In this document: in pieces, positions 14,664 to 22,320 of the stretch | Layout: every line of letters starts with the position of its first letter | Position numbering within the stretch: the stretch's first letter is position 1 | From: a virus | DNA: 24,708 bases | IMG/VR virus record: IMGVR_UViG_3300021957_000289 | Coordinates: 1 to 24,708 of that record | Direction: 5' to 3' (one strand) | The notes under the pieces: model-generated | Told to the model about the DNA's origin: nothing | Seen by the model: only the letters and a program-made list of their open reading frames with translations | The model's database searches: none | Translations under genes and position numbers: made by a program

Positions 14664-16540
14664 AACTAAAAGAGGGTGGCAACGTCTTCAAAGATGCTGA
14701 TGGTGCTATACAAACTAAGCGTATTAATCAAACAGATGTAAAGCCTACTGTACTTTGGTTAGAGCAACTCACTGGATTGTCTCTCATGGATAACATGCTT
14801 GGTAGCACAGGACAAAAACCAACATCAGGTGATTTAGATCTAGCAGTTGACCCTAAAACGATAAGCAAACAAGAACTTGAAAACAAACTAACTCAGTGGG
14901 CTGAATCTCACGGCTTTGATCCTAGAGAATGGGTGCGTAAGAGTGGAATAAGTGTTCATTTCAAAGCACCAATCACAGGCAGAGAAGATCAAGGCTATAT
15001 ACAGACTGACTTTATGTTTGTTCAGAAGCCAGACTTTTCAAAGTTTCTAATGCGTGCTGATCCAGCTAGTGATTACAAAGGTGTTACACGTAATGTACTG
15101 ATGAATTCAATTGCAAAAGCTGCCGGATATAAACTTTCACCAAATCAAGGATTGGTTAGTAGATCAACAAACGAATTTGTAACAGATCTACCAGCAGACA
15201 TTGCAAGAGTAATACTTAACAAAGGTGCTACTGAAAAAGATTTGTTCAGTGTAGAAGCAATACTAGGTGCGTTACAAAATGATCCACAACGTGATCAAAA
15301 ACTTGAAGACTTCCGTGGTTATGCTGAAAGAGAAGGATTTACCTTTGAATCAGTTGTAGAAGGCGGCAGTGATTGGTTGGCAAGACTACGTGATAGAATC
15401 ATCAATCAAGGCATGGAAGTAGTCTCAGACAACCCTGCTCATTACAAACCATATTTGGCTGAAGGTGCTAGGATTGAACATCCTGAAGATCTAGTTTTTG
15501 ACATGGGATCCAAAGGAATTAAACAAGCAATTGATGCAATAAGACGCAGTGCAGAAGAACCAGCAAAAGTTAACACTATCAAATGGGATGGCAAACCTGC
15601 TATAGTATTCGGCAGAGATAACAATGGACAGTTTATTCTTACAGACAAAGGCGGATTTGTAGCCACAGGATATAATGGTTTGGCTACTAGTGCAAAAGAT
15701 ATGGCAAGAGTGTTTAGTAATCGTAAGGGTGATTACACAGATTTAATCGGTGTATATCAAAAGTTATTTCCGTTATTAAGCAGAGCTGTGCCGCAGCATT
15801 TTAGAGGTTTCGTTCAAGCAGATCTGTTGTACAGTGCAACACCACCTGTAGAAGACAACTCATATGTGTTTACACCTAACCAAGTAACCTACAGAGTAAG
15901 TGCTGATACGCCACTTGGAAAACAAATAGGAAACAGTAACGTAGGTATTGCAGTTCATACAGAAATAGACAAGCCTAAAGGAACAGTGCGTCCAGTAACA
16001 ACTCGGGTTCTCGACAAGGTTCCAGGTGTATTAGCATTAGACAGTACAATGAAAGATACTGGAAGTGCAATAGAATTAGACAAAGGACTGTTAATTAAAA
16101 TACAAGACACCTTTAACGAATATGCACCTGCAATTGATGCATTTTTAAATCCATCAGAGCTAAGAAATAGGAAAATTACCAGCACTCCAAAGTTGATGAA
16201 GCAATACATAAATTTTAAGGTACGTCAAGGTGGTTTTACAAACATGGTAAAAGATTTTGGTCCTTGGGTAACACAAAAAATGCCTACACAAGCACCAAGA
16301 ATAATTGAATGGATGAACGAAAATCAAGGTGCAGTGAGTGCGTTGTTTAGTTCTTTTGTAAATATAGCACTGCTAAAAGATAAATTGATTAAAGATCTTG
16401 ACGATCAAGATCAAGATGTAAAAGCAGATATTAAAGGCGTAAGCGGACATGAGGGCTATGTCGGAGACGGCATAAAACTTGTTGATAGAGATAAATTCAG
16501 CCGTGTAAACTTTGCGGCTAATAACCCAGGAGTAGCATAA
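14660..16540 (+). CDS. fusion of Pol-beta-type nucleotidyltransferase and ligase-like adenylyltransferase domains
   Basis: 626 aa, start coupled by ATGA. The N-terminal domain (about 25-165) has GS at 48-49, SGDLDL (56-61, D58 and D60) and QTDFMF (115-120, D117), the hG[GS]-x-DhD-hDh pattern of Pol-beta nucleotidyltransferases. The C-terminal domain (about 270-620) has KWDGKPAIVFGRD (308-320, the KxDG nucleotide-binding lysine of ATP-dependent ligases), FRGFVQADLLY (381-391, motif III-like), and HEGYVGDGIKLVDRDKF (597-613, motif IV E-G and motif V K-like). I believe the second part matches DUF6267-like proteins of marine phages. It may repair or tail nucleic acid, or adenylylate a protein. 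It lies in the late operon, not with replication genes, so packaging in the virion is possible. Confidence 0.65.
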   Translation: MKLKEGGNVFKDADGAIQTKRINQTDVKPTVLWLEQLTGLSLMDNMLGSTGQKPTSGDLDLAVDPKTISKQELENKLTQWAESHGFDPREWVRKSGISVHFKAPITGREDQGYIQTDFMFVQKPDFSKFLMRADPASDYKGVTRNVLMNSIAKAAGYKLSPNQGLVSRSTNEFVTDLPADIARVILNKGATEKDLFSVEAILGALQNDPQRDQKLEDFRGYAEREGFTFESVVEGGSDWLARLRDRIINQGMEVVSDNPAHYKPYLAEGARIEHPEDLVFDMGSKGIKQAIDAIRRSAEEPAKVNTIKWDGKPAIVFGRDNNGQFILTDKGGFVATGYNGLATSAKDMARVFSNRKGDYTDLIGVYQKLFPLLSRAVPQHFRGFVQADLLYSATPPVEDNSYVFTPNQVTYRVSADTPLGKQIGNSNVGIAVHTEIDKPKGTVRPVTTRVLDKVPGVLALDSTMKDTGSAIELDKGLLIKIQDTFNEYAPAIDAFLNPSELRNRKITSTPKLMKQYINFKVRQGGFTNMVKDFGPWVTQKMPTQAPRIIEWMNENQGAVSALFSSFVNIALLKDKLIKDLDDQDQDVKADIKGVSGHEGYVGDGIKLVDRDKFSRVNFAANNPGVA

Positions 16541-16680
16541 TGGCAAAAATGTATGCAACAAGTTCAACACACGAACCTACATTTGTAAAAACCAGCATAG
16601 GAAGAAAGCCGTCTTTATGTAAAATGAACAAACACAAAAGACGATCCTACAAAATGTATAGAGGACAAGGCAAAAGATAA
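16540..16680 (+). CDS. small very basic protein, 46 aa
   Basis: A short gene filling the gap between two large ones exactly: its ATG overlaps the upstream stop (TAATG at 16538-16542) and its own TAA overlaps the next ATG in the same way (16678-16682). The protein begins MAKMYATSSTHEPTFVKTSI and ends in a strongly basic CKMNKHKRRSYKMYRGQGKR. That ending, with NKHKRR and YRGQG, recurs in small proteins of T4-like cyanophages as I remember them. Nucleic-acid binding is likely from charge alone. The double stop/start overlap strongly supports translation. Confidence 0.8.
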   Translation: MAKMYATSSTHEPTFVKTSIGRKPSLCKMNKHKRRSYKMYRGQGKR

Positions 16681-18326
16681 TGCCAGTAACCGCAGTCGAT
16701 ATGAAGCAACTAGAAACATTCGCAGATAGAATATTTGCTGATGTAGGTATCGATGTGGAGTTTACAAAACACTTTATGGATAGAGTAAACAGTGAACGTA
16801 ATGAAAAACCAATAGTGCCAGCAGAGCTTACAAGACTGTTTAAACAAGAACGCAAACGTTATGGCAAACCTATTGCACAGATGGGTCCTGACAGTGAAGC
16901 GGTCATGCGTGATTTACAGACAGACATAAATGTGCCTTTTGCATTAGTGTTAGACAAAGACAATGACGAACTAGATTTAATTGCTAAAACTGTAATGCGT
17001 AAGAAAAATTTTGACACACCAAACAGAGTATTCACAGTTGAAGACTCGCCATTCAGAATTGGCACACGTTATGAAATGCCACGTAGCACAGTTAGAGAAG
17101 AAGTTGATGTAAGCACAGAAAGAGGAAGACTAGAGTACTATCTGAAAAAACCAACTGAAGGCAAAGTTGTGCATTTACAAAAACTAGGCAAGTTCCATGA
17201 TGGAGATGATGAATTAGTAGACTATGTGCCACAACGCAATGGTCGTTATGCACTTCATCCAGACAAATGGGAAAGCACGTTTTATAGTTTAACCAATAAA
17301 GATCTAAAAAAAGTAAATCTATATCGCCCTACATTTATTGACCCTCCTGCGGGCACAGTAGTTGCAGACATGGCAATTGCTAACCAGTTTTATCGCACTG
17401 ATGATGAAGAAGAAAAAATAGATCTAGCACGTAGGTACGAAAAAAGTATCGTACCATTTGGTAGTAATATTTCACATATGAAAATGCCAGAAGTAATTAT
17501 GAAAACTACTGTCAGCGAAGGAGCAACTAAAAAGCATCCTAAAGAGCCAGGTGCATATTTGATGACGCACAATGGATTAGAATACAAAATATCAAGACAC
17601 CTAGATGATAACGATATACACAGAGGCGAATGGGATATATTTGTAAAAGGCGTAAGTGCATTTACAGGCGACAAATGGGAATGGGTAGACACTGTAAGTC
17701 AAAGATGGAATGCTATTGCACGTGTCAAAGGACTGACAGAAAGCAAAGAGAAAGAAAAAATTGCTTTTGATTGGTTGACAGAAAGTCGTGCATATAGAAC
17801 ACCAAGACATCTAAATGGATTGACATTGAAACAACTAGGTGAGCAACTGTTTGAACAACTGTTAGCATTGCAAATATTTGTAAACAGTGATCCTGCGTAT
17901 GCTGCCCGAATAGCAGAAGAAATAATGAATTTACAGAACTGGCCTGGATTTAGAACTTCTCAACCAGATCTCTACAATGTAATTGCTATACTGATGAAGC
18001 CAGAAAAGTTCAAAGACAGAGTTGTACAAAACGCACAAATTACAATACCTGAACTTAGACTGAAACGTAATCTACGACAGATAATGAAAAGAGAATTCAA
18101 CAATAGTGATTACAGCTACATGATGTTGATGTTACAACGCCAGATGGAAGATTTTCTGCCTGCGCCACTGATACAAATGCGTAGACAAATCTCAAACTGG
18201 GAAAGACAAACACCAAGAGACAAAAACACAATTCGTCAAAGACTTATGCTACAGATGCGTAAAACCGGTTTGCAGAACGAATTCTATGAGTTTATGCGTA
18301 GGTCATTAATGAGGGTAAAAAGGTAA
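16680..18326 (+). CDS. 548 aa late protein with N-terminal nuclease/toxin-like domain
   Basis: TAATG overlap with the previous gene. Residues 27-111 hold EFTKHFMDRVNSERNEKP then ELTRLFKQERKRYG, and end in DLIAKTVMRKKNF. The H31/R35/R40 start and final KTxxRK are reminiscent of small RelE/BECR-fold nuclease domains that phages carry in virion proteins; this is a weak pattern match. The rest is long, charged and helical: YEKSIVPFGSNISHMKMPEV near 257-276, IHRGEWDIFVKGVSAFTGDKW near 311, and an Arg/Met-rich tail (MRRSLMRVKR). It is the last gene of the operon. A structural or ejected virion protein is the best guess. Confidence 0.7.
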   Translation: MPVTAVDMKQLETFADRIFADVGIDVEFTKHFMDRVNSERNEKPIVPAELTRLFKQERKRYGKPIAQMGPDSEAVMRDLQTDINVPFALVLDKDNDELDLIAKTVMRKKNFDTPNRVFTVEDSPFRIGTRYEMPRSTVREEVDVSTERGRLEYYLKKPTEGKVVHLQKLGKFHDGDDELVDYVPQRNGRYALHPDKWESTFYSLTNKDLKKVNLYRPTFIDPPAGTVVADMAIANQFYRTDDEEEKIDLARRYEKSIVPFGSNISHMKMPEVIMKTTVSEGATKKHPKEPGAYLMTHNGLEYKISRHLDDNDIHRGEWDIFVKGVSAFTGDKWEWVDTVSQRWNAIARVKGLTESKEKEKIAFDWLTESRAYRTPRHLNGLTLKQLGEQLFEQLLALQIFVNSDPAYAARIAEEIMNLQNWPGFRTSQPDLYNVIAILMKPEKFKDRVVQNAQITIPELRLKRNLRQIMKREFNNSDYSYMMLMLQRQMEDFLPAPLIQMRRQISNWERQTPRDKNTIRQRLMLQMRKTGLQNEFYEFMRRSLMRVKR

Positions 18327-18330
18327 ATAA
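18323..18330 (+). promoter_or_regulatory. putative late promoter GTAAATAA
   Basis: Overlaps the stop codon of the preceding gene and lies 47 nt before ATG 18378, further than the other late motifs. It is the only TAAATA in this gap and could drive the monocistronic virion gene. Confidence 0.4.
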
Positions 18331-18377
18331 AAGTAGGAACTGATTACGGATTCCACCATTAGATATAGGAGATTAAA

Positions 18378-18791
18378 ATGGCAGAATTTACAAGAACCCA
18401 TGGTAATGCACAACAGGTATTCCATATTGACACAAACAACGGTGCACTTTCAGGTGCTTTAGCTGAATCAGCTCCAGTTAACCTACAAGGTCCAAAACTA
18501 GACTTCTTCAAACTTTTAATTGATGATGGTTCAGCCGTAGACTTACAAGCAGAAGTTGGAACAGGATTAGCAGTAGAAGCAATTTTAGAAAACATCCAGC
18601 AGACATCTACAGTGGCTGTATACCAAGTTGAAGATGACACAAGTGGACAGATTTCAGTTGGTATCTACCCAACAGGTGCATACACAGCATCAACATTACA
18701 AACATCAATTAGAACATTAACAGCCGCTGGTTCAAACAGCGTAGACTGTTCAAGTTCAACTGTAACAACAGGTGGTTTCAAGTTAGCATAA
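18378..18791 (+). CDS. probable abundant virion protein, 137 aa
   Basis: A strong ribosome binding site AGGAG (18367-18371), a 50-nt gap that carries a late-type motif, and a rho-independent terminator 25 nt downstream make this a small separate transcription unit, as expected for a highly expressed structural protein. The protein is beta-rich and small-residue-rich with no signal peptide: GNAQQVFHIDTNNG near 9-22, LDFFKLLIDDGSAVDLQAEV near 41-60, and a Ser/Thr-rich end SSSTVTTGGFKLA. A capsid decoration protein or small tail component is possible. I do not recognise a named family. Confidence 0.75.
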   Translation: MAEFTRTHGNAQQVFHIDTNNGALSGALAESAPVNLQGPKLDFFKLLIDDGSAVDLQAEVGTGLAVEAILENIQQTSTVAVYQVEDDTSGQISVGIYPTGAYTASTLQTSIRTLTAAGSNSVDCSSSTVTTGGFKLA

Positions 18792-18816
18792 TTTTAATTT
18801 GCTATAACCAAATACT

Positions 18817-18848
18817 AAACCCTAGTTTTTATTAACTAGGGTTTTTTT
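18817..18848 (+). terminator. rho-independent terminator
   Basis: An 11-bp perfect stem, AAACCCTAGTT (18817-18827) and AACTAGGGTTT (18834-18844), with a 6-nt loop and a run of seven T (18842-18848). It stands 25 nt after the virion protein stop codon and is the only clear terminator I found in the window. The A-rich 5' arm could also let it work in part on the other strand. Confidence 0.92.
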
Positions 18849-18852
18849 GTGG

Positions 18853-18860
18853 CTAAATAT
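18853..18860 (+). promoter_or_regulatory. late promoter motif CTAAATAT touching a start codon
   Basis: Ends only 4 nt before ATG 18865, directly after the terminator. By T4 spacing the transcript would begin at or within the start codon, so the mRNA would be leaderless. Confidence 0.5.
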
Positions 18861-18864
18861 TCGC

Positions 18865-19089
18865 ATGCAAAAGACTGAATGGATATATGAAAGTCCGGAT
18901 CGAGGCGACACAGTTTACCGTAGGCGTGCAAATAGCACCAAACGTGAACTTGTGTTAAAAAAAGAAAAAGACCATCCTATTGCAGACCAAATAGATAACA
19001 TTGTAGCTGAATCTCCTTTTGATCCTGCTCTCAAAGAAATGCTTGATAAACTACAGGTATACTGGAGCCTGCGTAATGCAAACAATTAG
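18865..19089 (+). CDS. conserved hypothetical protein, 74 aa
   Basis: Starts at ATG 18865, the first start after the terminator. No Shine-Dalgarno is present because the late promoter motif occupies that position. The N-terminus reads KTEWIYESPDRGDTVYRRR, a pattern I recall from T4-like marine phage proteins, followed by a basic stretch (KRELVLKKEKD) and an acidic helix (DQIDNIVAES). The end, LDKLQVYWSLRNANN, overlaps the next gene by 14 nt. Function is unknown. Confidence 0.75.
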   Translation: MQKTEWIYESPDRGDTVYRRRANSTKRELVLKKEKDHPIADQIDNIVAESPFDPALKEMLDKLQVYWSLRNANN

Positions 19090-19522
19090 TGTAATGACAT
19101 ACTTTGACTGCACTCCAACTGGAACTAAAAGTTACAGAAAACTACAACATGGCTATGCCGACAACACAGGCAAACAAATAAAAACCATCGACGAATGGAA
19201 CTATAGTCGTAATCAACAACGCAATTGGGAAACAATTCTACAGTGCGTTAGTCTACAAACCCAACCACTGAATGTATCTGATCCACAAATTATAAAAAAA
19301 CATTCACATACCATGTGGACTTTTAGTTTTGGTATAGAACACACTGATATTTTCAGTGATGGAAACGATCCACTTGGTTTGCTAAAACAAGAAGTTCATG
19401 GTGTACCAATGATAGTTGGTTTATCAGAAACCTATACCGAAGGTTTTTTAATGCCTTATCTTATCGCAAAGGGCGAAAAAAAGAATATTAGCTTTGATAT
19501 TATTGATAATTTTGAACAGTAA
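19076..19522 (+). CDS. conserved hypothetical protein, 148 aa
   Basis: ATG 19076 is preferred over an upstream in-frame start at 19019 because GGAG (19064-19067) is 8 nt away and the longer form would lie within the previous gene. The protein is soluble and aromatic: MQTISVMTYFDCTPTGTKSY (1-20), IKTIDEWNYSRNQQRNWETI near 39-58, MWTFSFGIEHTDIF near 86-99, VPMIVGLSETYTEGFLMPYL near 115-134. The spacing of strands and the late setting suggest a structural or assembly role. I do not recognise the family. Confidence 0.75.
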   Translation: MQTISVMTYFDCTPTGTKSYRKLQHGYADNTGKQIKTIDEWNYSRNQQRNWETILQCVSLQTQPLNVSDPQIIKKHSHTMWTFSFGIEHTDIFSDGNDPLGLLKQEVHGVPMIVGLSETYTEGFLMPYLIAKGEKKNISFDIIDNFEQ

Positions 19523-19537
19523 AAATCAATGAGATTT

Positions 19538-19545
19538 TATAAATA
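19538..19545 (+). promoter_or_regulatory. late promoter motif TATAAATA
   Basis: An exact T4 late consensus, 26 nt before ATG 19572, in the 49-nt gap after the previous gene. Confidence 0.7.
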
Positions 19546-19571
19546 CTTGCAACAAGAATTTAGAGATACCG

Positions 19572-19835
19572 ATGGCTGACACAACACCAATCGAAAAAAA
19601 GAGTTTAGAAGCACATGTTGATTTATGTGCAGAGCGATATAAATCTATGGCCTCAAATATAGAAGGCTTAGATAAAAAAGTAGATCGCTTGGAAATGATG
19701 ATTAATGAAGTCCATACTATGGTTGAGAAAATGACTCAACGTAGGACTGACCAGTTGATAGGCTGGGGAACAGGAATTATTGCAGCTCTTTTAGGAACAG
19801 TTGGATGGTTAGTGATCACTTACGTAGTCGGGTAA
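19572..19835 (+). CDS. small coiled-coil membrane protein (XhlA-like)
   Basis: 87 aa. Residues 8-56 form a coiled coil with regular hydrophobic spacing (IEGLDKKVDRLEMMINEVHT at 30-49). A polar RRTDQ then leads into one C-terminal membrane helix, about 62-86 (LIGWGTGIIAALLGTVGWLV). This coil-plus-C-tail-anchor plan is that of XhlA/haemolysin-type phage proteins often linked to lysis, and of similar small proteins in T4-like marine phages. The charged coil probably faces the cytoplasm. An exact late promoter upstream fits a lysis-phase gene. Membrane-anchored structural helpers are the alternative. Confidence 0.75.
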   Translation: MADTTPIEKKSLEAHVDLCAERYKSMASNIEGLDKKVDRLEMMINEVHTMVEKMTQRRTDQLIGWGTGIIAALLGTVGWLVITYVVG

Positions 19836-20299
19836 CAGAAAAAGCCTCAAGATTATTAAACAAAATTGCAGATGAACTTCTGAACTCAAATCCCAATGCA
19901 ATTTTTCGCAACGGCGATAGCATTATGGCTTTTGCTGAATATGAAATAGAAAAAGTTACTCCAAACGAGTATAAAATTTACAAAAACGAATTGTACGTAA
20001 CAAGTTGTAGTACTATTAGAATTGCACTTAGTTACTGTATTTTAGATAAAAATAAAATGCAAATGGATGCAAAACATTTAGTTGCTCTTGAAGACAAATT
20101 ACTGCACAGACAAAATGAAATGATGCACTACAGGCATGTAATAACTAGTCCACGCACAGACAATTTTCGTAAAGAAGTTGTATTACATAGACTATCAAGT
20201 GCAAAATATGAATACAATATCATACAAAAACAATTGACCAAAAGTATAAATGTTGCTAAATACTGTCAGCAAAAAGGATTCGACAATGAAATTATTTGA
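19805..20299 (+). CDS. conserved hypothetical helical protein, 164 aa
   Basis: ATG 19805 overlaps the 3' end of the membrane-protein gene by 31 nt. The next Met (MAFAEYEIEK) would remove KASRLLNKIADELL, which looks like genuine protein. The domain then reads DSIMAFAEYEIEKVTPNEYK (38-57), followed by helices with many charged residues and a QLTKSINVAKYCQQKGFDNE end. I recall proteins of the same plan, an N-terminal beta hairpin then a helical bundle, in T4-like marine phages. There are no catalytic or binding motifs. Its last codons contain the late promoter and ribosome binding site for the next gene. Confidence 0.75.
   Translation: MVSDHLRSRVTEKASRLLNKIADELLNSNPNAIFRNGDSIMAFAEYEIEKVTPNEYKIYKNELYVTSCSTIRIALSYCILDKNKMQMDAKHLVALEDKLLHRQNEMMHYRHVITSPRTDNFRKEVVLHRLSSAKYEYNIIQKQLTKSINVAKYCQQKGFDNEII
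20256..20263 (+). promoter_or_regulatory. late promoter motif CTAAATAC
   Basis: Lies inside the end of the previous gene, 22 nt before ATG 20286, with AAGGA (20274-20278) between. A near-match TATAAATG lies just upstream (20245-20252), repeating the tandem arrangement seen at 11466/11493. Confidence 0.6.
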
Positions 20300-21317
20300 C
20301 TTAGATTCACCTCAGACCAAAAAGTCTCAGCAAGTGCTTGAGAGTTTTTTTGGTAACCGTGTTGATTTTACAAAAATGCCTAGTAAAAAGGCCAGTGACA
20401 TGCTCACTAAAGTACGTGGATTAATCTACGAACATCGTTCTACTAACCCACTTGCAGGCAGTGAAAAAGATCCATCTTATCTAAAATTATTGGTTATGGA
20501 AAGAGGATTGGCCGCAAGAGTTCGTGAAGCAGATGTAAAACTTGAACCACAAACTGGTGCAACAAAAATTAGTGCTAATGGACAAAGCATCGGAACTGCA
20601 GATATGGCTACTGCAACACAATTTAAAAGTGATGTCGAGTCTGGAAAAATAAATCTTGATGATATGGACGAAGCCAAAGAAGATTACAGTGCAAAAAAAG
20701 CTCGTGCTGGTAAAGACATAGGAAAACCAGGAAAGAACTTTAAAAAGATTGCCAAGGATGCCTCTAAAAGATACGGAAGCAAAGCGGCCGGTGATCGAGT
20801 TGCTGGTGCTATACTTGCAAAAATGCGTGAAGGCGCAAAACTTAGAACCAAGTCAGGACGTTATCTAACTGAAAGTGAAGTACAACAAGCACAGGTTGTG
20901 TTGGCTGCACAGGACATGGTAGACAGAATGCAGAAGATGTTAGAAGATGTAACATCAATGCAGTTTAAAGATTTACCTGCATTGAGTAGTTCAATACAAA
21001 CAACCATAGGCACTACAGAAGCACAAGCATTTAATGATGCTGCCGGTCAAAGTTTAGCAGTCCTAGTTGATTCAATACAGGCTGCAAAAGTTGAAATGGA
21101 AACTGCACAAGGAACACTAACAGGTGTTGCTCCTGTAGTACCAGGACAAGAAGAAGTTGCAGGCACTCCAGCAATAGATGAGCCAGTAGCAGATCCACTA
21201 GCGGCAGATCCAATTGATGCAGTTGCAGATGTAAACGTTGATGCAGAAGCAGGCGGTGAAGCAGTTGATGTAAATGTTGATGTACAAGATGGAGCTCTTG
21301 GTAGAGCAAGAAGATAA
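20286..21317 (+). CDS. late structural/scaffold-like protein with acidic C-terminal tail
   Basis: 343 aa from ATG 20286 with AAGGA 7 nt upstream. The N-terminal part (MKLFDLDSPQTKKSQQVLES) and the following SEKDPSYLKLLVMERGLAAR are conserved-looking helices that I recall from T4-like cyanophage proteins. A lysine/glycine-rich segment (AGKDIGKPGKNFKKIAKDAS) is followed by helical AAQDMVDRMQKMLEDVTSMQ. The final 60 residues are an acidic, proline- and valine-rich tail (DVNVDAEAGGEAVDVNVDVQ). Charge separation and low complexity fit a prohead core or scaffold-type protein, but no direct homologue is claimed. The next gene starts immediately at the stop. Confidence 0.7.
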   Translation: MKLFDLDSPQTKKSQQVLESFFGNRVDFTKMPSKKASDMLTKVRGLIYEHRSTNPLAGSEKDPSYLKLLVMERGLAARVREADVKLEPQTGATKISANGQSIGTADMATATQFKSDVESGKINLDDMDEAKEDYSAKKARAGKDIGKPGKNFKKIAKDASKRYGSKAAGDRVAGAILAKMREGAKLRTKSGRYLTESEVQQAQVVLAAQDMVDRMQKMLEDVTSMQFKDLPALSSSIQTTIGTTEAQAFNDAAGQSLAVLVDSIQAAKVEMETAQGTLTGVAPVVPGQEEVAGTPAIDEPVADPLAADPIDAVADVNVDAEAGGEAVDVNVDVQDGALGRARR

Positions 21318-21668
21318 ATGCGTATACTTGAGTTCACAAGTAGATCAGATAAACCATCTGCACAACAACTAACTGCACTCGCAGAATATCTGCTGGGCAG
21401 AGCTGATGACGAAGATACACAACACACAGTACCAATAGATGTTTTTCTAAGCATGGCACACAACATGGGTGTGAACATCACTGATCAACAACTACGTACT
21501 TTAGCAACGCAAGATCCTCTAAAGAACATTATTCAAAATGTAGATGCAGATAACATTGTACTTGTTGGAGCTGGCATCACTGGTGAAGAAGGTTCTGACA
21601 CCATGACAGTTGACCAAGCACAAGATACTGTTGCCGGCATGGCAGATGCAGCAAACCCACTTACATAA
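21318..21668 (+). CDS. small late conserved protein, 116 aa
   Basis: ATG 21318 follows the previous TAA directly. Residues 14-85 form a compact all-helical domain (SAQQLTALAEYLLGRADDED, VPIDVFLSMAHNMGVNITDQ), and the end is an acidic, flexible tail (EEGSDTMTVDQAQDTVAGMA). No motif is known to me. Tight coupling to the scaffold-like gene suggests that the two proteins act together in head or tail assembly. Its 3' end overlaps the SGNH gene by 23 nt. Confidence 0.7.
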   Translation: MRILEFTSRSDKPSAQQLTALAEYLLGRADDEDTQHTVPIDVFLSMAHNMGVNITDQQLRTLATQDPLKNIIQNVDADNIVLVGAGITGEEGSDTMTVDQAQDTVAGMADAANPLT

Positions 21669-22308
21669 AACACTAGTTACTTTTGGCGACAGTTGGCCAC
21701 AGGGCGGAGAACTAAAAGAAGATTTAGGTCAATATCCTTATGGACGTCAACTTGCAGAACAATATGGATATAAGTTTATAAACTACGGGTCAGCAGGTGC
21801 AAGTATTGAAGATATGGTACTGCAACTAATACAATCAAAGTTAGAAAATGTTACTGCAATTTTTTTCCTAACAAATCCAGCACGAAGTATGCACTGGCCA
21901 TTGAGTACGAGTTGGAATGCTTTAAGCAATGAAAGAAAACACTGGCCTGGTGATGCTAAAGATTTTGTTAAAGAACTAAAGTTACACTTTCATAATGGTA
22001 ATCGAGATATAATTAGGGCTAACATGGCAGTACTTACACTTCAACAGATGTGTAAATCACTTGATATTGACGATTATTATTTTGCAGGATGGATCAGGCA
22101 AACTGAATGGTTACCAGGTGTAGATATTAACAAAATCTACAAAGGTGGTGCTGAAACTGCTGCTGACTGGCTTGGAGCAACTGATCACAATGGCGAGCAT
22201 CTGTTAGGAGTACAAGACAATGAATATATACGTCCAAACTTTGCCCATCCTAATCATAATGGACATGCTGTTATTGCAAAAAAACTTGCAGAATGGATCA
22301 AACTATAG
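21646..22308 (+). CDS. SGNH/GDSL hydrolase (second of two)
   Basis: 220 aa from ATG 21646, the only plausible Met before the catalytic motif; a TTG at 21610 is less likely. Seen: block I TFGDSWPQG (12-20) with the GDS nucleophile S16, block II NYGSAGASIED (47-57), block III strand AIFFLTNPAR (71-80), and block V NFAHPNHNGHAVIAKKLAEW (198-217). The usual DxxH is NxxH (N198, H201). The fold is that of acetyl-ester hydrolases, acting on glycans or lipids. This copy keeps GDS, unlike the one at 1543. In a late cluster it could trim host surface polysaccharide, or modify phage glycans. It overlaps the preceding gene by 23 nt with no strong ribosome binding site. Confidence 0.75.
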   Translation: MQQTHLHKTLVTFGDSWPQGGELKEDLGQYPYGRQLAEQYGYKFINYGSAGASIEDMVLQLIQSKLENVTAIFFLTNPARSMHWPLSTSWNALSNERKHWPGDAKDFVKELKLHFHNGNRDIIRANMAVLTLQQMCKSLDIDDYYFAGWIRQTEWLPGVDINKIYKGGAETAADWLGATDHNGEHLLGVQDNEYIRPNFAHPNHNGHAVIAKKLAEWIKL

Positions 22309-22314
22309 TATAAT
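22286..22314 (+). promoter_or_regulatory. host sigma70-type promoter before exonuclease, leaderless layout
   Basis: TTGCAG (22286-22291), a 17 nt spacer and a perfect TATAAT (22309-22314) end 6 nt before ATG 22321. The expected transcription start is the ATG itself and no Shine-Dalgarno is visible. The -35 part lies inside the end of the SGNH gene. Confidence 0.65.
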
Positions 22315-22320
22315 AGATAG

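Noticed and set aside
21047-21481. Minus-strand 144-codon frame with Ser/Ala/Thr-rich translation
   Set aside because: It spans the junction of two coupled plus-strand genes and mirrors their acidic low-complexity region.
22286-22314. Treating this TATAAT as chance and the exonuclease as part of the upstream late operon
   Set aside because: A perfect -10 with 17-nt spacing, no ribosome binding site and the same geometry before primase make a real promoter more likely, though read-through can also occur.
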